Positions 16,553 to 24,853 of a stretch of 64,000 nucleotides of DNA are shown one piece after another. Each line of letters begins with the position of its first letter. The stretch's first letter is position 1. Source of the DNA: Sphingobium baderi (lineage in GTDB: Bacteria; Pseudomonadota; Alphaproteobacteria; Sphingomonadales; Sphingomonadaceae); assembly GCF_001456115.1 (NCBI RefSeq), contig NZ_CP013264.1:3676501-3740500 (forward strand). The letters run 5' to 3'. Both the position numbers and the translations under genes were made by a program. The notes beneath the pieces are model-generated. The model saw nothing but the letters and a program-made list of their open reading frames with translations. It was not told the DNA's origin and did no database searches.

Positions 16553-16581
16553 TTGACGCGGCTCTAGCAATAGCGTGTAAT
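16553..16581 (+). promoter_or_regulatory. promoter candidate for the LysR gene
   Basis: TTGACG and TGTAAT are separated by exactly 17 bases and lie 58 bases before the LysR start at 16640. This is a good sigma-70-type match for a high-GC alphaproteobacterium. The -10 element ends at the palindrome at 16581, a position that would allow autoregulation. Confidence 0.5.
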
Positions 16582-16590
16582 TGCATGCAA
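16581..16590. promoter_or_regulatory. perfect palindrome between mmsA and lysR, possible operator
   Basis: TTGCATGCAA is a perfect 10-base palindrome in the 107-base divergent region. LysR regulators bind dyads in such shared promoters. The site lies about 50 bases from each start codon. Binding is inference. Confidence 0.4.
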
Positions 16591-16639
16591 CGACGAAGTT
16601 TCGCATGTCTATACTGCAAAAACGCAGTTGGGGGAAATG

Positions 16640-17518
16640 ATGTTCGATTGGGACGATCTGCGCGTCTTTCTGGCCGTAGCGCGGGCGCGCAAGATCGCTC
16701 CGGCGGCGCGGATGCTTGGAATCGATGCAACCACCATCATGCGGCGCCTCGCCCGACTGGAACGGGCGCTGGGGGCGGACCTGTTCGAGTTGGCATCGGG
16801 CGAGCGGACGCTGACCGTCAGAGGACAGGCTCTGCTGCACCATGCCGAAGCCGTCGAAAGCGCAGCCATGTCGGCGGTGGAGGATGTGGCCGGGCTGGAA
16901 CAGCAGCTTGCCGGGCAAGTGCGGCTGTCGGTGGCGGAGGGCTTTGGAACATGGGTGCTGGCGCCGGGGCTGGCGGAGTTCAGCCGACGGCATCCGGGCA
17001 TAAGGCTGGACCTCATTACCGCTTCGGGTTTCCTCAATCCTTCAAAGCGCGAGGCGGATATGGCGCTGATGCTGGCACGGCCGCAGCGAGGGCGGCTGTC
17101 GGTCAAGCGGCTCGGAGAATATCGCCTGCATCTTTATGCGTCGGTCGATTATCTGGCGCGGGCAGGACGACCGGATCGCCCTGCCCAGCTCCGCGATCAT
17201 ATGCTGGTCGGCTATGTGCCGGAATTCATCTTTTCTCCCGAACTCGATTATCTGGACGAGGTGGAGGCCGGGCTGGAAGCGCATCTGCGCGCGACGAGCA
17301 TCAATATGCAATATCGCATGGTCCGCGATGGAAGCGGCATCGGCGTACTGCCCGACTTCATTGCGCGCAGCGACCCGCAACTGATCGAATTGATGGCCGA
17401 CAGGGTGGAGATCATCCGCCATTTCTGGCTGGTGACGCATGAGGATCTGCGGAAAGTCGCTCGTATCGCTACGGTCGGCGCCTGGTTGCAGGAGCGGGTC
17501 ATGATGGCGTCGCGTTGA
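16640..17518 (+). CDS. LysR family transcriptional regulator
   Basis: The 292-residue protein has an N-terminal winged helix-turn-helix (DDLRVFLAVARARKIAPAAR, TIMRRLARLERALGADLF) and a C-terminal effector domain (GQVRLSVAEGFGTWVLAPGL onward). It is transcribed away from mmsA, the usual position for a LysR that controls the neighbouring operon, so I infer control of valine catabolism. Three in-frame starts compete: TTG 16628, ATG 16637 and ATG 16640. The GGGGGA at 16630-16635 is best spaced for 16640, though the spacing is short. Confidence 0.87.
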   Translation: MFDWDDLRVFLAVARARKIAPAARMLGIDATTIMRRLARLERALGADLFELASGERTLTVRGQALLHHAEAVESAAMSAVEDVAGLEQQLAGQVRLSVAEGFGTWVLAPGLAEFSRRHPGIRLDLITASGFLNPSKREADMALMLARPQRGRLSVKRLGEYRLHLYASVDYLARAGRPDRPAQLRDHMLVGYVPEFIFSPELDYLDEVEAGLEAHLRATSINMQYRMVRDGSGIGVLPDFIARSDPQLIELMADRVEIIRHFWLVTHEDLRKVARIATVGAWLQERVMMASR

Positions 17519-17592
17519 CCCGCTCTCTACATGGGAGCAGCCAGCGCGAGATGCCGCGCCAACTCAGACATCCCAATTGAAAGGCGTCGGCC

Positions 17593-18426
17593 TCACTTCG
17601 TCATGAAGGGCGCAATGGGCGGCGGATCAATATCGCCAGCTGCAACGAAGCCGGGATTGAAGAAGCCGTCCTTGCCATAGGCCATGGGCGCCCCATCGGG
17701 CGCAAGCAGCTTGCCCCCCGCAGCGCGCAAAACGGCATCGCCCGCGCCGATGTCCCATTCGCAGGTCGGAGCGAGACGGGGATAGAGGTCCGCTTCCCCC
17801 GTCGCGACCATGCAGATTTTCAGCGAGGAGCCGAAAGACACCCGCTCGGCCACGTCAAACTGATCGAGATAGGCATCGGTTTCCGGCGTGTTGTGGGATT
17901 TTGAGGCGACCACCGACAATCCCGTGTCGGGCAGGTCACGCACGCGGATCGGGGTGCGCTCACCGATCATGCCTTCGCGGGAGACGGGCGCGCTCCATGC
18001 TTCTCCGCTGTGCACGTCGCCCACGAAAATCCGGCCCTTTGCCGGAGCATGGACGATGCCGAATACAGGTTTGCGCCCTTCGATCAGCGCGATATTGACG
18101 GTGAAGTCCCCGCGCCGCTGGATAAATTCCTTCGTCCCGTCGAGCGGATCAACAAGGAAGAACGTGCCGTCGGTTTGCGGAATGCGGCCTGCCGCCGCTT
18201 CCTCTTCCGCGATCACCGGAATATGCCCCGCCAATCGCCCCAGCGCTTCCAGGATAATTTTTTCCCCCGCGGCATCGGCCTGCGTCACGGGGCTGTTGTC
18301 CGACTTGGTCTCGACCGAAAAGCCCGCATCGTAGATTGCCATGATCGCCTTGCCCGCCTCGATCGCGGCGGTGATCAGTTCTTCGGCAATCGTCGTGATA
18401 TTCATCGGCTGATCGATTTGAGACAT
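17593..18426 (-). CDS. cysQ: 3'(2'),5'-bisphosphate nucleotidase
   Basis: This 277-residue protein of the inositol monophosphatase superfamily removes the 3'-phosphate from PAP or PAPS in sulfur metabolism. The metal-binding motifs are intact: EEEAAAG at about 74-80, DPLDGTKEF at 93-101, and CEWDIGAGDAVLRAAGG near 217. SFGSSLKICMVATGEADLYP is also typical of CysQ. The length is normal. The gene is 91 bases downstream of the PiuC-like gene on the same strand, probably a separate function. Confidence 0.9.
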   Translation of the reverse strand: MSQIDQPMNITTIAEELITAAIEAGKAIMAIYDAGFSVETKSDNSPVTQADAAGEKIILEALGRLAGHIPVIAEEEAAAGRIPQTDGTFFLVDPLDGTKEFIQRRGDFTVNIALIEGRKPVFGIVHAPAKGRIFVGDVHSGEAWSAPVSREGMIGERTPIRVRDLPDTGLSVVASKSHNTPETDAYLDQFDVAERVSFGSSLKICMVATGEADLYPRLAPTCEWDIGAGDAVLRAAGGKLLAPDGAPMAYGKDGFFNPGFVAAGDIDPPPIAPFMTK

Positions 18427-18517
18427 ATGGATAATTTCCCGTCCTTCATTGCGGGCTTCGGATGGCCCCTGTTTTCTGCTTATAGCGCAATCCGCGTCAA
18501 CGCCAATCCGGATTGGT

Positions 18518-19201
18518 TCAAGCCTCCGACCAACGGCGAAGCAGATTGTGATAAACGCCGGTCAGGCGGATCACCTGCGCGTGCCCATGACCCAGATCGG
18601 CGGCCAGCGCCTGAATGCTGCTGTCGAGATCGAACAGCATCTGCCGCGCGGCGTCGTCGCGGACCATGGATTGCAGCCAGAAGAAGCTCGCGACGCGACG
18701 CCCGCGCGTGACCGGTTCCACCCGATGCAACGAAGAAGAGGGATAGAGCACAGCATCGCCCGCGGCCAGTTTCACCTGCTGAACCCCGAAATGGGTTTCA
18801 ATGGTGAGTTCACCACCGTCATAGGCGTCAGGCTCTTCCAGAAAGATGGTGATAGAAAGGTCGGACCGGACGCGAAAACCCGTTCCAGCCTGAATACGGA
18901 CGGCGTTGTCGACATGCGTGCCGAATGCCTGCCCGCCTGCATAGCTATTGAAAAGCGGCGGGAATATCTTGAGCGGCAGGGCCGCCGCAATGAACAGGGG
19001 CGATTGACCGAGGGCGTCCAGCACCATCTGCCCAGCCTGCCTGGCTTCCGGCGCATCTTCCGGCAATTGCAGGTTGCGCTTGGCGAGCGCCGACTGATGG
19101 CCCGACGTAACGTTGCCGTCCACCCACTGCGCCTGATCGATCAATGCCCGGACAGCGCAGACGGCCTGCATATCGAGCAACTGGGGAACGGCAATCAACA
19201 T
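18518..19201 (-). CDS. piuC: Fe(II)/2-oxoglutarate dioxygenase, PiuC-like PKHD-type hydroxylase
   Basis: The 227-residue protein has the jelly-roll dioxygenase site: H96 and D98 in FGTHVDNA, H159 in [10 protein letters not shown], and R169 for 2-oxoglutarate. [14 protein letters not shown] and [20 protein letters not shown] are hallmarks of the PiuC/YbiX group, which accompanies TonB-dependent siderophore receptors. It probably modifies an iron-siderophore or helps iron release; the substrate is not known. It follows tonB by 63 bases on the same strand, so both may be under the Fur-like box upstream of tonB. Confidence 0.9.
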   Translation of the reverse strand: MLIAVPQLLDMQAVCAVRALIDQAQWVDGNVTSGHQSALAKRNLQLPEDAPEARQAGQMVLDALGQSPLFIAAALPLKIFPPLFNSYAGGQAFGTHVDNAVRIQAGTGFRVRSDLSITIFLEEPDAYDGGELTIETHFGVQQVKLAAGDAVLYPSSSLHRVEPVTRGRRVASFFWLQSMVRDDAARQMLFDLDSSIQALAADLGHGHAQVIRLTGVYHNLLRRWSEA

Positions 19202-19264
19202 GACCTGAAACTCGAACCGGGACTGACAAGGGGTAGAAAGGTCGGGCGAAAGACTAACGCTTTA

Positions 19265-20032
19265 TCAGGCAGCGTCGATTCGCAGGACGAACGGGATTTC
19301 CACCACGCCCTTGACCCGCGCTGGCTGTCCATTGCGGATGATGGGCTTCCAGCGCCAGCCGCGAACGGCATCGCGCGCGGCGTCATCCAGCCGCTTGGAG
19401 CCGCTGCTTTGTGCAATAACGATGCTTTCGACGCTGCCGTCCACGCCCAGCGTCAGAGACAGCACCACCGTCCCCTGCTCACGCTTGCGACGGCTTTCGA
19501 TGGGATAACGCGGCGGTTTGCCTGCCACCATCTGGGCGCCCAAATCCCCACCCTGCACGATGCTCGGCGGCGCTGGCGGTGCGGCAGATGCCGACGGTCC
19601 CGGCGGGGACATGACCGGCATGGGCGACAGAACGGGCACGGGATCGGGCGTTGTCGCCACCAACTGAACCGGCGGCACGGGCATCTGGACCAACGGTGGA
19701 GGTGCAACGATTTCCGGCTTCGAGGGCGGCGGTGGGGGCGTATCGGCGGCGGGCGGCGGCGGTGGGGGCGTCAGGTTGACCACCGTCAGCTTTGCTTCGC
19801 GCGCTTCAATGACATGCTGCCGCACCTGGATCAGCGCATAGATGAGCATGGCATGGATCAGGACAATAGCAAGAATGACGGGCAGGTTGGGCCTGCGCCC
19901 TTCACCGAAGCGACCTGTGGCCTCGACGGGGTTTGACGACAAGACCCGGCTGGGGCTACGGGATTCAAGGAGGTACTGAGACGTCGGAACGTCCAACACG
20001 TCGTCGATCCTTTCTTCCGCTACCGAGAGCAT
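19265..20032 (-). CDS. tonB: energy transducer TonB
   Basis: The 255-residue protein has a cytoplasmic N-terminus of about 50 residues, one membrane span (LPVILAIVLIHAMLIYALI), a long proline-rich periplasmic linker (PPPPPPAADTPPPPPSKPE and further Pro runs) and a C-terminal TonB domain (PPRYPIESRRKREQGTVVL, GSKRLDDAARDAVRGWRWKP). It carries proton-motive energy from ExbBD to outer-membrane receptors; exbBD are not in the window. It lies downstream of a catecholate-type receptor on the same strand and ahead of piuC, and has its own Fur-like box. Confidence 0.93.
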   Translation of the reverse strand: MLSVAEERIDDVLDVPTSQYLLESRSPSRVLSSNPVEATGRFGEGRRPNLPVILAIVLIHAMLIYALIQVRQHVIEAREAKLTVVNLTPPPPPPAADTPPPPPSKPEIVAPPPLVQMPVPPVQLVATTPDPVPVLSPMPVMSPPGPSASAAPPAPPSIVQGGDLGAQMVAGKPPRYPIESRRKREQGTVVLSLTLGVDGSVESIVIAQSSGSKRLDDAARDAVRGWRWKPIIRNGQPARVKGVVEIPFVLRIDAA

Positions 20033-20085
20033 GATCGCCCCTTCTTCCGATCAGTAAGCCAGCAAAGGCCCATATCCTGAACCCT

Positions 20086-20107
20086 AATGCGAATCAATTG
20101 CATAATT
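20086..20107 (-). promoter_or_regulatory. Fur-like box upstream of tonB
   Basis: The element TGCGAATCAATTGCA, inside a longer AT-rich stretch, is an imperfect dyad (TGCGAAT / AATTGCA) of the kind bound by Fur in alphaproteobacteria. It lies 54 to 75 bases before the tonB start. The match is judged by eye. Confidence 0.4.
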
Positions 20108-20140
20108 GTCCCGCATGGTCCTGCTCCGGTTCAAAGGATT

Positions 20141-20185
20141 GGGCGGGCAGCGGCCCGAGGAGGATGGATTCGCCGCTGCCCGCCC
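20141..20185 (-). terminator. long hairpin after the siderophore receptor gene
   Basis: GGGCGGGCAGCGG and CCGCTGCCCGCCC form a perfect 13-bp stem with a 19-base loop. On the minus strand it is followed by AATCCTTT, so the T run is weak. A second hairpin (CCCCGG...CCGGGG, 20190-20211) lies between it and the receptor stop codon. Together they probably end receptor transcription before tonB. Confidence 0.55.
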
Positions 20186-20223
20186 CTTTCCCCGGCCGGG
20201 ACAAGCCGGGGATTTATTCCGGG

Positions 20224-22767
20224 TCAGAACTTGTAATTCAGACTGAACACCGCCGAACAGGTCGGCGCTGGCTGCGCCCAACTGTTGCCGATATTATTCC
20301 GAACCGTGGTCACATATTTCTTGTTGGTGAAGTTCTGGACATTGACTTGCGCCATCAGGTTTTCCGTGATGGGGTAGGATGCCATGAACCGGTGGATCGT
20401 ATAGCTGGGCACACGATAAGGCACATAATTGTCGGCCGCGAGTTGCGCGAGCGTGGGCTGGTTCAGCAGGAACTTACCCTGATAAGTCAGCCCATAGCCT
20501 AGTTCCAGCCCAAAGGGCAGGCGATAGGTGGAGAACAGGCTACCTGAATGCTTGGGCGTATTGGCCAATTGGGAACCAGCGGTCGGATCCACAAAATCGG
20601 CACTGTTACCGCAACCCGCCGCACCCGGATTGGCAAGGCAATAGTTGGACACGCCCTGCTGTATCTTCGATTTCAGATACATGTAATTCGCCGAAATCGT
20701 CCAGTTGGGCGTGATATTGCCCGATGCGCCAAGGGAAATACCCTCCACCCGCTGCTTGCCATCAAGCGTCTGGTCCGGCAGCGTCGGATCGTTCGAGTTC
20801 ACCTTGATCGAATTACGGTCGTTGCGGAACAGCGCAGCAGTCAGCAGCAATTGCCCGTCGAACAAATCCGCCTTCACGCCAATTTCATAATTCTCGGTCG
20901 TTTCCGGTTTCAGGCGACAATTAGCGGCCGAGCAGGCGCCATCGACAGATGCCTTCGAAGGCAGCTTTGAATTGCCATAAGCGACATAGATGCTGGTGTT
21001 GGGCGTCGGCTTCACCACCGCACCGATACGATAGGAGAAGAGATTGTCTTCCACCTCGAAATAGGTCGGATTGGTTTCGGCCGGATCAGTGGGAACCACC
21101 GGCAATCCAATGTCGGGGCCGCTGGTCTGGTAACTGAAGTTCCGGTTCCAGCCCTTCACCTTTTCATAGCGCACGCCGCCATTGATCTCGAACCATTCCG
21201 TAAACTTCATGGCATCGAACAGATAGGCCGCATAGCTTGTCTGCTGGCCGATATTTCGGCCGCCCATGATGAAATTGGTCGGACCGACATAGCTGTTGCT
21301 GCCATAAAGACGGGCGAGGCCACCAATCGCCGCCGGGCCGGCAATAACCGACGATGGATCGCCGATATTCACGAGCGGATAGTAAAGGCCCAGGCTGGCG
21401 CCTGCATTGTAAAGCGGATTGGGCACCCCCGAACTTGCGCCTCGCGCCACCACAAAGGGTGCTGCATAGGGGTCATAGCCGTCCGCGGTACGTCCGATAC
21501 TGCCCTGACGTTGCTGATATTTTTCCCACATCGCCGATGCGCCGATGACGAGGGAATGACCAATGCCGCCAGTTTCAAATTCAGCGCTCAGGTCGAACTG
21601 CGTATAGGCCGTTTCATTGCTGATGAAGCGCTGGTTGCCGCGGCCGCCAGTAGGCAGATAATAGCCTACTGGTATGGTGAGCGCTTCCCCTGCCTCGCTC
21701 GTGTAGATGGTCGTCGTGCATGCACCGTTGGTATCCGGGTTGAAACCGCCGCCGGCGCCATCATCCAAGCAGAAGACACCCTGCGGTTGGCTGGTTACGG
21801 TGTTCTGGCGGACATTTTCATAACGGGTGAGATTGCGAAGCTTCACGCTATCACTAAACGCGTGGCTGAAGATCGCCTGGAGCGAATCCGTCTTGCTGTC
21901 CTGCCGGTCCAGATTGGCGAAGCCATAATAGGCGGAGCGGTCGAAGTCCCTGAGAATACCGCCGAGCGCCGGGAAATAACGCATGCCATATTGCGGCATC
22001 GCCTTATCATCCAGATGCTCATATTGCAGCGTCAAGCTGGTAGGCCCGTCAATGCCGATAGTGACGGCAGGCGCTATGCCCCAGCGCTTATAATCTTCCA
22101 CATCGCGGCCCGGAACATCATTTTCATGATAGACGGCATTGATGCGGACGGCGACCAGATCGTTCAGGCGCTTGTTCGCGTCAATGGTTGCGCGATAATA
22201 ATTGTCGGTGCCGATGCCCGCATTCATCACGATCTGATCGTCGGCCAGCGGCCGCTTCGTGACGAGGTTGATCGTGCCCGCAACCGACCCGCCGCCATTC
22301 ATGACGGAATTCGCACCATTGGTGACCTCGATCTGCTCGATATTATAGACTTCGTTACGGTTGAGAAACGCACCCGACCGCACGCCGTCGATAGTCACAT
22401 CGTTCTTCGCGTCCTGCCCGCGCAGGATGATGCGGTCGCCATAGCCGAAACCACCCTCGCCCGCGCCAAAAGTGATGCCCGGAACGGTCGAAAGCACATC
22501 GCGCAGGGTCAGCAGATTCTGCTGCTGGATGGTCGCCTTGCTGATCACCGTGATGGTCTGGGGCGTATCGAGCAGCGGACGCACATATTTCGGAGAGTCC
22601 GCTTTCTCGACCTTCACTTCGGATTCATCGATCGCGGTGTCGGTGACGGTGACGCCCCCCAGCTTGGGCGCCGAGGCACTATCCTGCGCGTGGACGGTGG
22701 ACGCCAGCGCAATAGCGCCGACACAGCCCATCGCCAGAAAAGACGGAACATTTGCGGATTTGGACAT
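20224..22767 (-). CDS. TonB-dependent siderophore receptor, catecholate type
   Basis: The 847-residue outer-membrane protein has a signal peptide ending at VHAQ, a plug domain (RPLLDTPQTITVISKATIQQ, TLRDVLSTVPGITFGAGEGG, GDRIILRGQDAKNDVTIDGV) and a long barrel ending in FSLNYKF with a terminal Phe. The plug wording matches the TIGR01783 siderophore receptor group, and overall it is closest to Fiu-like receptors. Its partners tonB and piuC lie just downstream and a Fur-like box lies upstream, so iron-regulated uptake of a catechol or similar ferric complex is likely. The ligand cannot be read from sequence. Confidence 0.9.
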   Translation of the reverse strand: MSKSANVPSFLAMGCVGAIALASTVHAQDSASAPKLGGVTVTDTAIDESEVKVEKADSPKYVRPLLDTPQTITVISKATIQQQNLLTLRDVLSTVPGITFGAGEGGFGYGDRIILRGQDAKNDVTIDGVRSGAFLNRNEVYNIEQIEVTNGANSVMNGGGSVAGTINLVTKRPLADDQIVMNAGIGTDNYYRATIDANKRLNDLVAVRINAVYHENDVPGRDVEDYKRWGIAPAVTIGIDGPTSLTLQYEHLDDKAMPQYGMRYFPALGGILRDFDRSAYYGFANLDRQDSKTDSLQAIFSHAFSDSVKLRNLTRYENVRQNTVTSQPQGVFCLDDGAGGGFNPDTNGACTTTIYTSEAGEALTIPVGYYLPTGGRGNQRFISNETAYTQFDLSAEFETGGIGHSLVIGASAMWEKYQQRQGSIGRTADGYDPYAAPFVVARGASSGVPNPLYNAGASLGLYYPLVNIGDPSSVIAGPAAIGGLARLYGSNSYVGPTNFIMGGRNIGQQTSYAAYLFDAMKFTEWFEINGGVRYEKVKGWNRNFSYQTSGPDIGLPVVPTDPAETNPTYFEVEDNLFSYRIGAVVKPTPNTSIYVAYGNSKLPSKASVDGACSAANCRLKPETTENYEIGVKADLFDGQLLLTAALFRNDRNSIKVNSNDPTLPDQTLDGKQRVEGISLGASGNITPNWTISANYMYLKSKIQQGVSNYCLANPGAAGCGNSADFVDPTAGSQLANTPKHSGSLFSTYRLPFGLELGYGLTYQGKFLLNQPTLAQLAADNYVPYRVPSYTIHRFMASYPITENLMAQVNVQNFTNKKYVTTVRNNIGNSWAQPAPTCSAVFSLNYKF

Positions 22768-22832
22768 GGATCAGGAAGCCCCCTTTGTTGTCGGGAGACC
22801 TGCTATTGCGACTTGTTCTCAGAGTCAACATT

Positions 22833-22857
22833 ATTGCGAATAATTCTTATTATTGCG
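22833..22857 (-). promoter_or_regulatory. Fur-like box upstream of the siderophore receptor
   Basis: ATTGCGAATAATTCTTATTATTGCG is a near-palindromic AT-rich element 66 to 90 bases before the receptor start, within a GC-rich background. Its arms (CGAATAAT and ATTATTGCG) match the Fur-box style. It also abuts the 3' end of the RHH gene. Confidence 0.5.
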
Positions 22858-23125
22858 CTCGATATGTTACATCGAAAAGCCAGCACCGGATCGCGCTGGC
22901 AAGATTGGGCGGCTGCGCTGCCGCCAGGCGCTCCACATCGATCCGGGCGATAAGGGCGTTGATCGGAATCCCTTCGCGCGCCGCTTCCTCACGAAGGGCC
23001 TTCCAGAATATCGGTTCAAGGCTGATGGCCGTCTGATGGCCAGCAATAGTCACGCTCCGCTTTGCAGGCGGGGCAAAAAGAGAGGCTCCGGCGGACCGGG
23101 CCGACGAAGCCTCATCCCGTTCCAT
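22850..23125 (-). CDS. ribbon-helix-helix domain protein (RHH_4)
   Basis: The 91-residue product carries KRSVTIAGHQTAISLEPIFW followed by ALREEAAREGIPINALIARI, the RHH_4 pattern common in alphaproteobacteria and often called a DNA-binding protein. The ATG at 23125 shares its A with the TGA stop of the reductase gene (TGATG), so translation is coupled. No target is known. Its coupling to a phaB-type gene suggests a link to polyhydroxybutyrate or lipid metabolism, but this is weak. Confidence 0.8.
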   Translation of the reverse strand: MERDEASSARSAGASLFAPPAKRSVTIAGHQTAISLEPIFWKALREEAAREGIPINALIARIDVERLAAAQPPNLASAIRCWLFDVTYRAQ

Positions 23126-23847
23126 CAATACATGTGCTGACCGCCGTTGATCGACAATGTGCTGCCAGTGATGAAGGCCGCCTCCTCACCGCACAGAAAT
23201 GCCACGCCGCGGGCGATTTCAGAGGCATGGCCAAGGCGGCCCACCGGTATCTTCGCGACGATCTTTTCCAGCACGGCCGCAGGAACGGCGGCGACCATGT
23301 CGGTATCGACATAGCCGGGCGCGATCGCGTTGACGGTGATGCCGAATTTCGCGCCCTCCTGCGCCAGTGCCTTGGTAAAGCCATGGATGCCGGATTTGGC
23401 GGCGGCGTAATTCACCTGACCATATTGACCCGCCTGCCCGTTGACCGAACCGATATTGACGAAGCGCCCCCAGCCCCGCTCCCGCATGCCGCCGAACGTC
23501 GCCTTGGCCATGTTGAAGCAACCGCCCAGATTGATGCGCATCACATCATTCCAGTCATCAAAGCTCATCCGCGCGAGCACGCCATCGCGGGTTATGCCTG
23601 CATTATTGACCACGATATCGATGGGGCCAAGTTGTTCCGCCACTTGCGCGCATCCGTCGAGGCAGGCTTGATGGTCGCCGACATCCCATTTGAAAGTCGC
23701 GATGCCGGTCTTTTCGGTAAAGGCGCGCGCCTTTTCCTCATTGCCCGCATAATTAGCAGCGACGGTGTAGCCGAGAGCCTTGAGAGCCAGGCTGATCGCC
23801 TCGCCAATACCGCGTGTTCCGCCAGTGACGACAGCAACCTTGCTCAT
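23125..23847 (-). CDS. phaB: acetoacetyl-CoA reductase / 3-oxoacyl reductase
   Basis: The 240-residue short-chain dehydrogenase has VVTGGTRGIGEAIS at the N-terminus, NNAGITRDGVLARMSFDDW, and the catalytic Ser-Tyr-Lys set in NIGSVNGQAGQYGQVNYAAAK. The DGVLARMSFDDWNDVMRINL segment and the C-terminal NGGQHMY favour the PhaB group, which makes (R)-3-hydroxybutyryl-CoA for polyhydroxybutyrate. No phaA or phaC is nearby, so a FabG-type role cannot be excluded. A strong TAGGAGGG site precedes the ATG. Confidence 0.88.
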   Translation of the reverse strand: MSKVAVVTGGTRGIGEAISLALKALGYTVAANYAGNEEKARAFTEKTGIATFKWDVGDHQACLDGCAQVAEQLGPIDIVVNNAGITRDGVLARMSFDDWNDVMRINLGGCFNMAKATFGGMRERGWGRFVNIGSVNGQAGQYGQVNYAAAKSGIHGFTKALAQEGAKFGITVNAIAPGYVDTDMVAAVPAAVLEKIVAKIPVGRLGHASEIARGVAFLCGEEAAFITGSTLSINGGQHMY

Positions 23848-23882
23848 AAGCCCTCCTATAATTTTTCAGTCTGAAACCTCAT

Positions 23883-24851
23883 TCAACTCACCCAGCCGGC
23901 CAATTCTCGACCGATCAGATTCTTATAGAGTTTGATAGCCTCTGGAGAGGCGTTCAAACAAGGCAAATGCGCGAATTTTTGCCCGCCAGCAGCCAGAAAA
24001 TCATCTCGTCCCCGGATGCCGATTTCTTCGAGGGTTTCAAGGCAGTCGGCAGAAAAGCCAGGCGTAAGAACGGCAACCGTTCGGACACCCTTTGGCGGTA
24101 GGCTTTTGAGCGTCTCATCGGTCGCCGGCCCAAGCCATTTCGCTCGTCCGAAACGGGATTGGAACGTCACCCGGACGTCCCGTCCCAAAGCCTGCGTCAG
24201 GAGTCGCGCCGTTTCCAGCGACTGCTCATGATAAGGATCGCCCAGCGTCTTTGTACGTTCCGGCATTCCGTGGAAACTGGCGATCAGGAGATCGGGCTCG
24301 AAATCCAGCGCGTCGAGTTGCCTTTGGACCGACATCTTCAACGCTTCTATATAGGCCGGATCGTCGAAATAGGGCGGCAAGGTGCGGATCGCGGGTTGAG
24401 CGCGCATCTTTGCCAGCGCCGCCGACACGCAATCTACCGCCGTGGCGGTCGTTGCCCCGCAATATTGCGGGTAAAGAGGCGCTACCACAATGCGGTCGCA
24501 GCCTGCCTCATCAAGCGCCGCCAGCCGGCTCGCAATCGATGGATTGCCATAGCGCATGGCCCAGTCGATCATCACTTCGGAGCCGAAGCGTCCTTGCAGG
24601 GCGATGGCCACGTCGCGGGTATTGACGGCGAGCGGGGAGCCCTCCTTCGTCCAGACCTGGGCATAGGCATGGGCCGACTTGCGCGGACGGGTGAGCAGAA
24701 TCGGCCCGCGCAGGATCGGTTGCCAGAGCCATTGCGGGATTTCCACAACGCGCGGGTCGGATAGAAATTCGGCCAGATAGCGCCGGACGGCCCCAGCATC
24801 CGGCGCATCGGGCGTGCCGAGATTGATGAGAAGAACACCGATGCGAGGCAT
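23883..24851 (-). CDS. hemH: ferrochelatase
   Basis: The 322-residue enzyme inserts Fe2+ into protoporphyrin IX to make protohaem. It has VLLINLGTPDAPDAGAVRRY at the start, PLYPQYCGATTATAVDC with the active-site region, LIASFHGMPERTKTLGDPYH (the conserved SFHGxP His) and WLGPATDETLKSLPPKGVR near the end, with FSADCLETLEEIGIRGR. Length is typical. It begins 2 bases after the stop of the IorB-like gene, so the two are co-transcribed. Confidence 0.95.
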   Translation of the reverse strand: MPRIGVLLINLGTPDAPDAGAVRRYLAEFLSDPRVVEIPQWLWQPILRGPILLTRPRKSAHAYAQVWTKEGSPLAVNTRDVAIALQGRFGSEVMIDWAMRYGNPSIASRLAALDEAGCDRIVVAPLYPQYCGATTATAVDCVSAALAKMRAQPAIRTLPPYFDDPAYIEALKMSVQRQLDALDFEPDLLIASFHGMPERTKTLGDPYHEQSLETARLLTQALGRDVRVTFQSRFGRAKWLGPATDETLKSLPPKGVRTVAVLTPGFSADCLETLEEIGIRGRDDFLAAGGQKFAHLPCLNASPEAIKLYKNLIGRELAGWVS

Positions 24852-24853
24852 AT

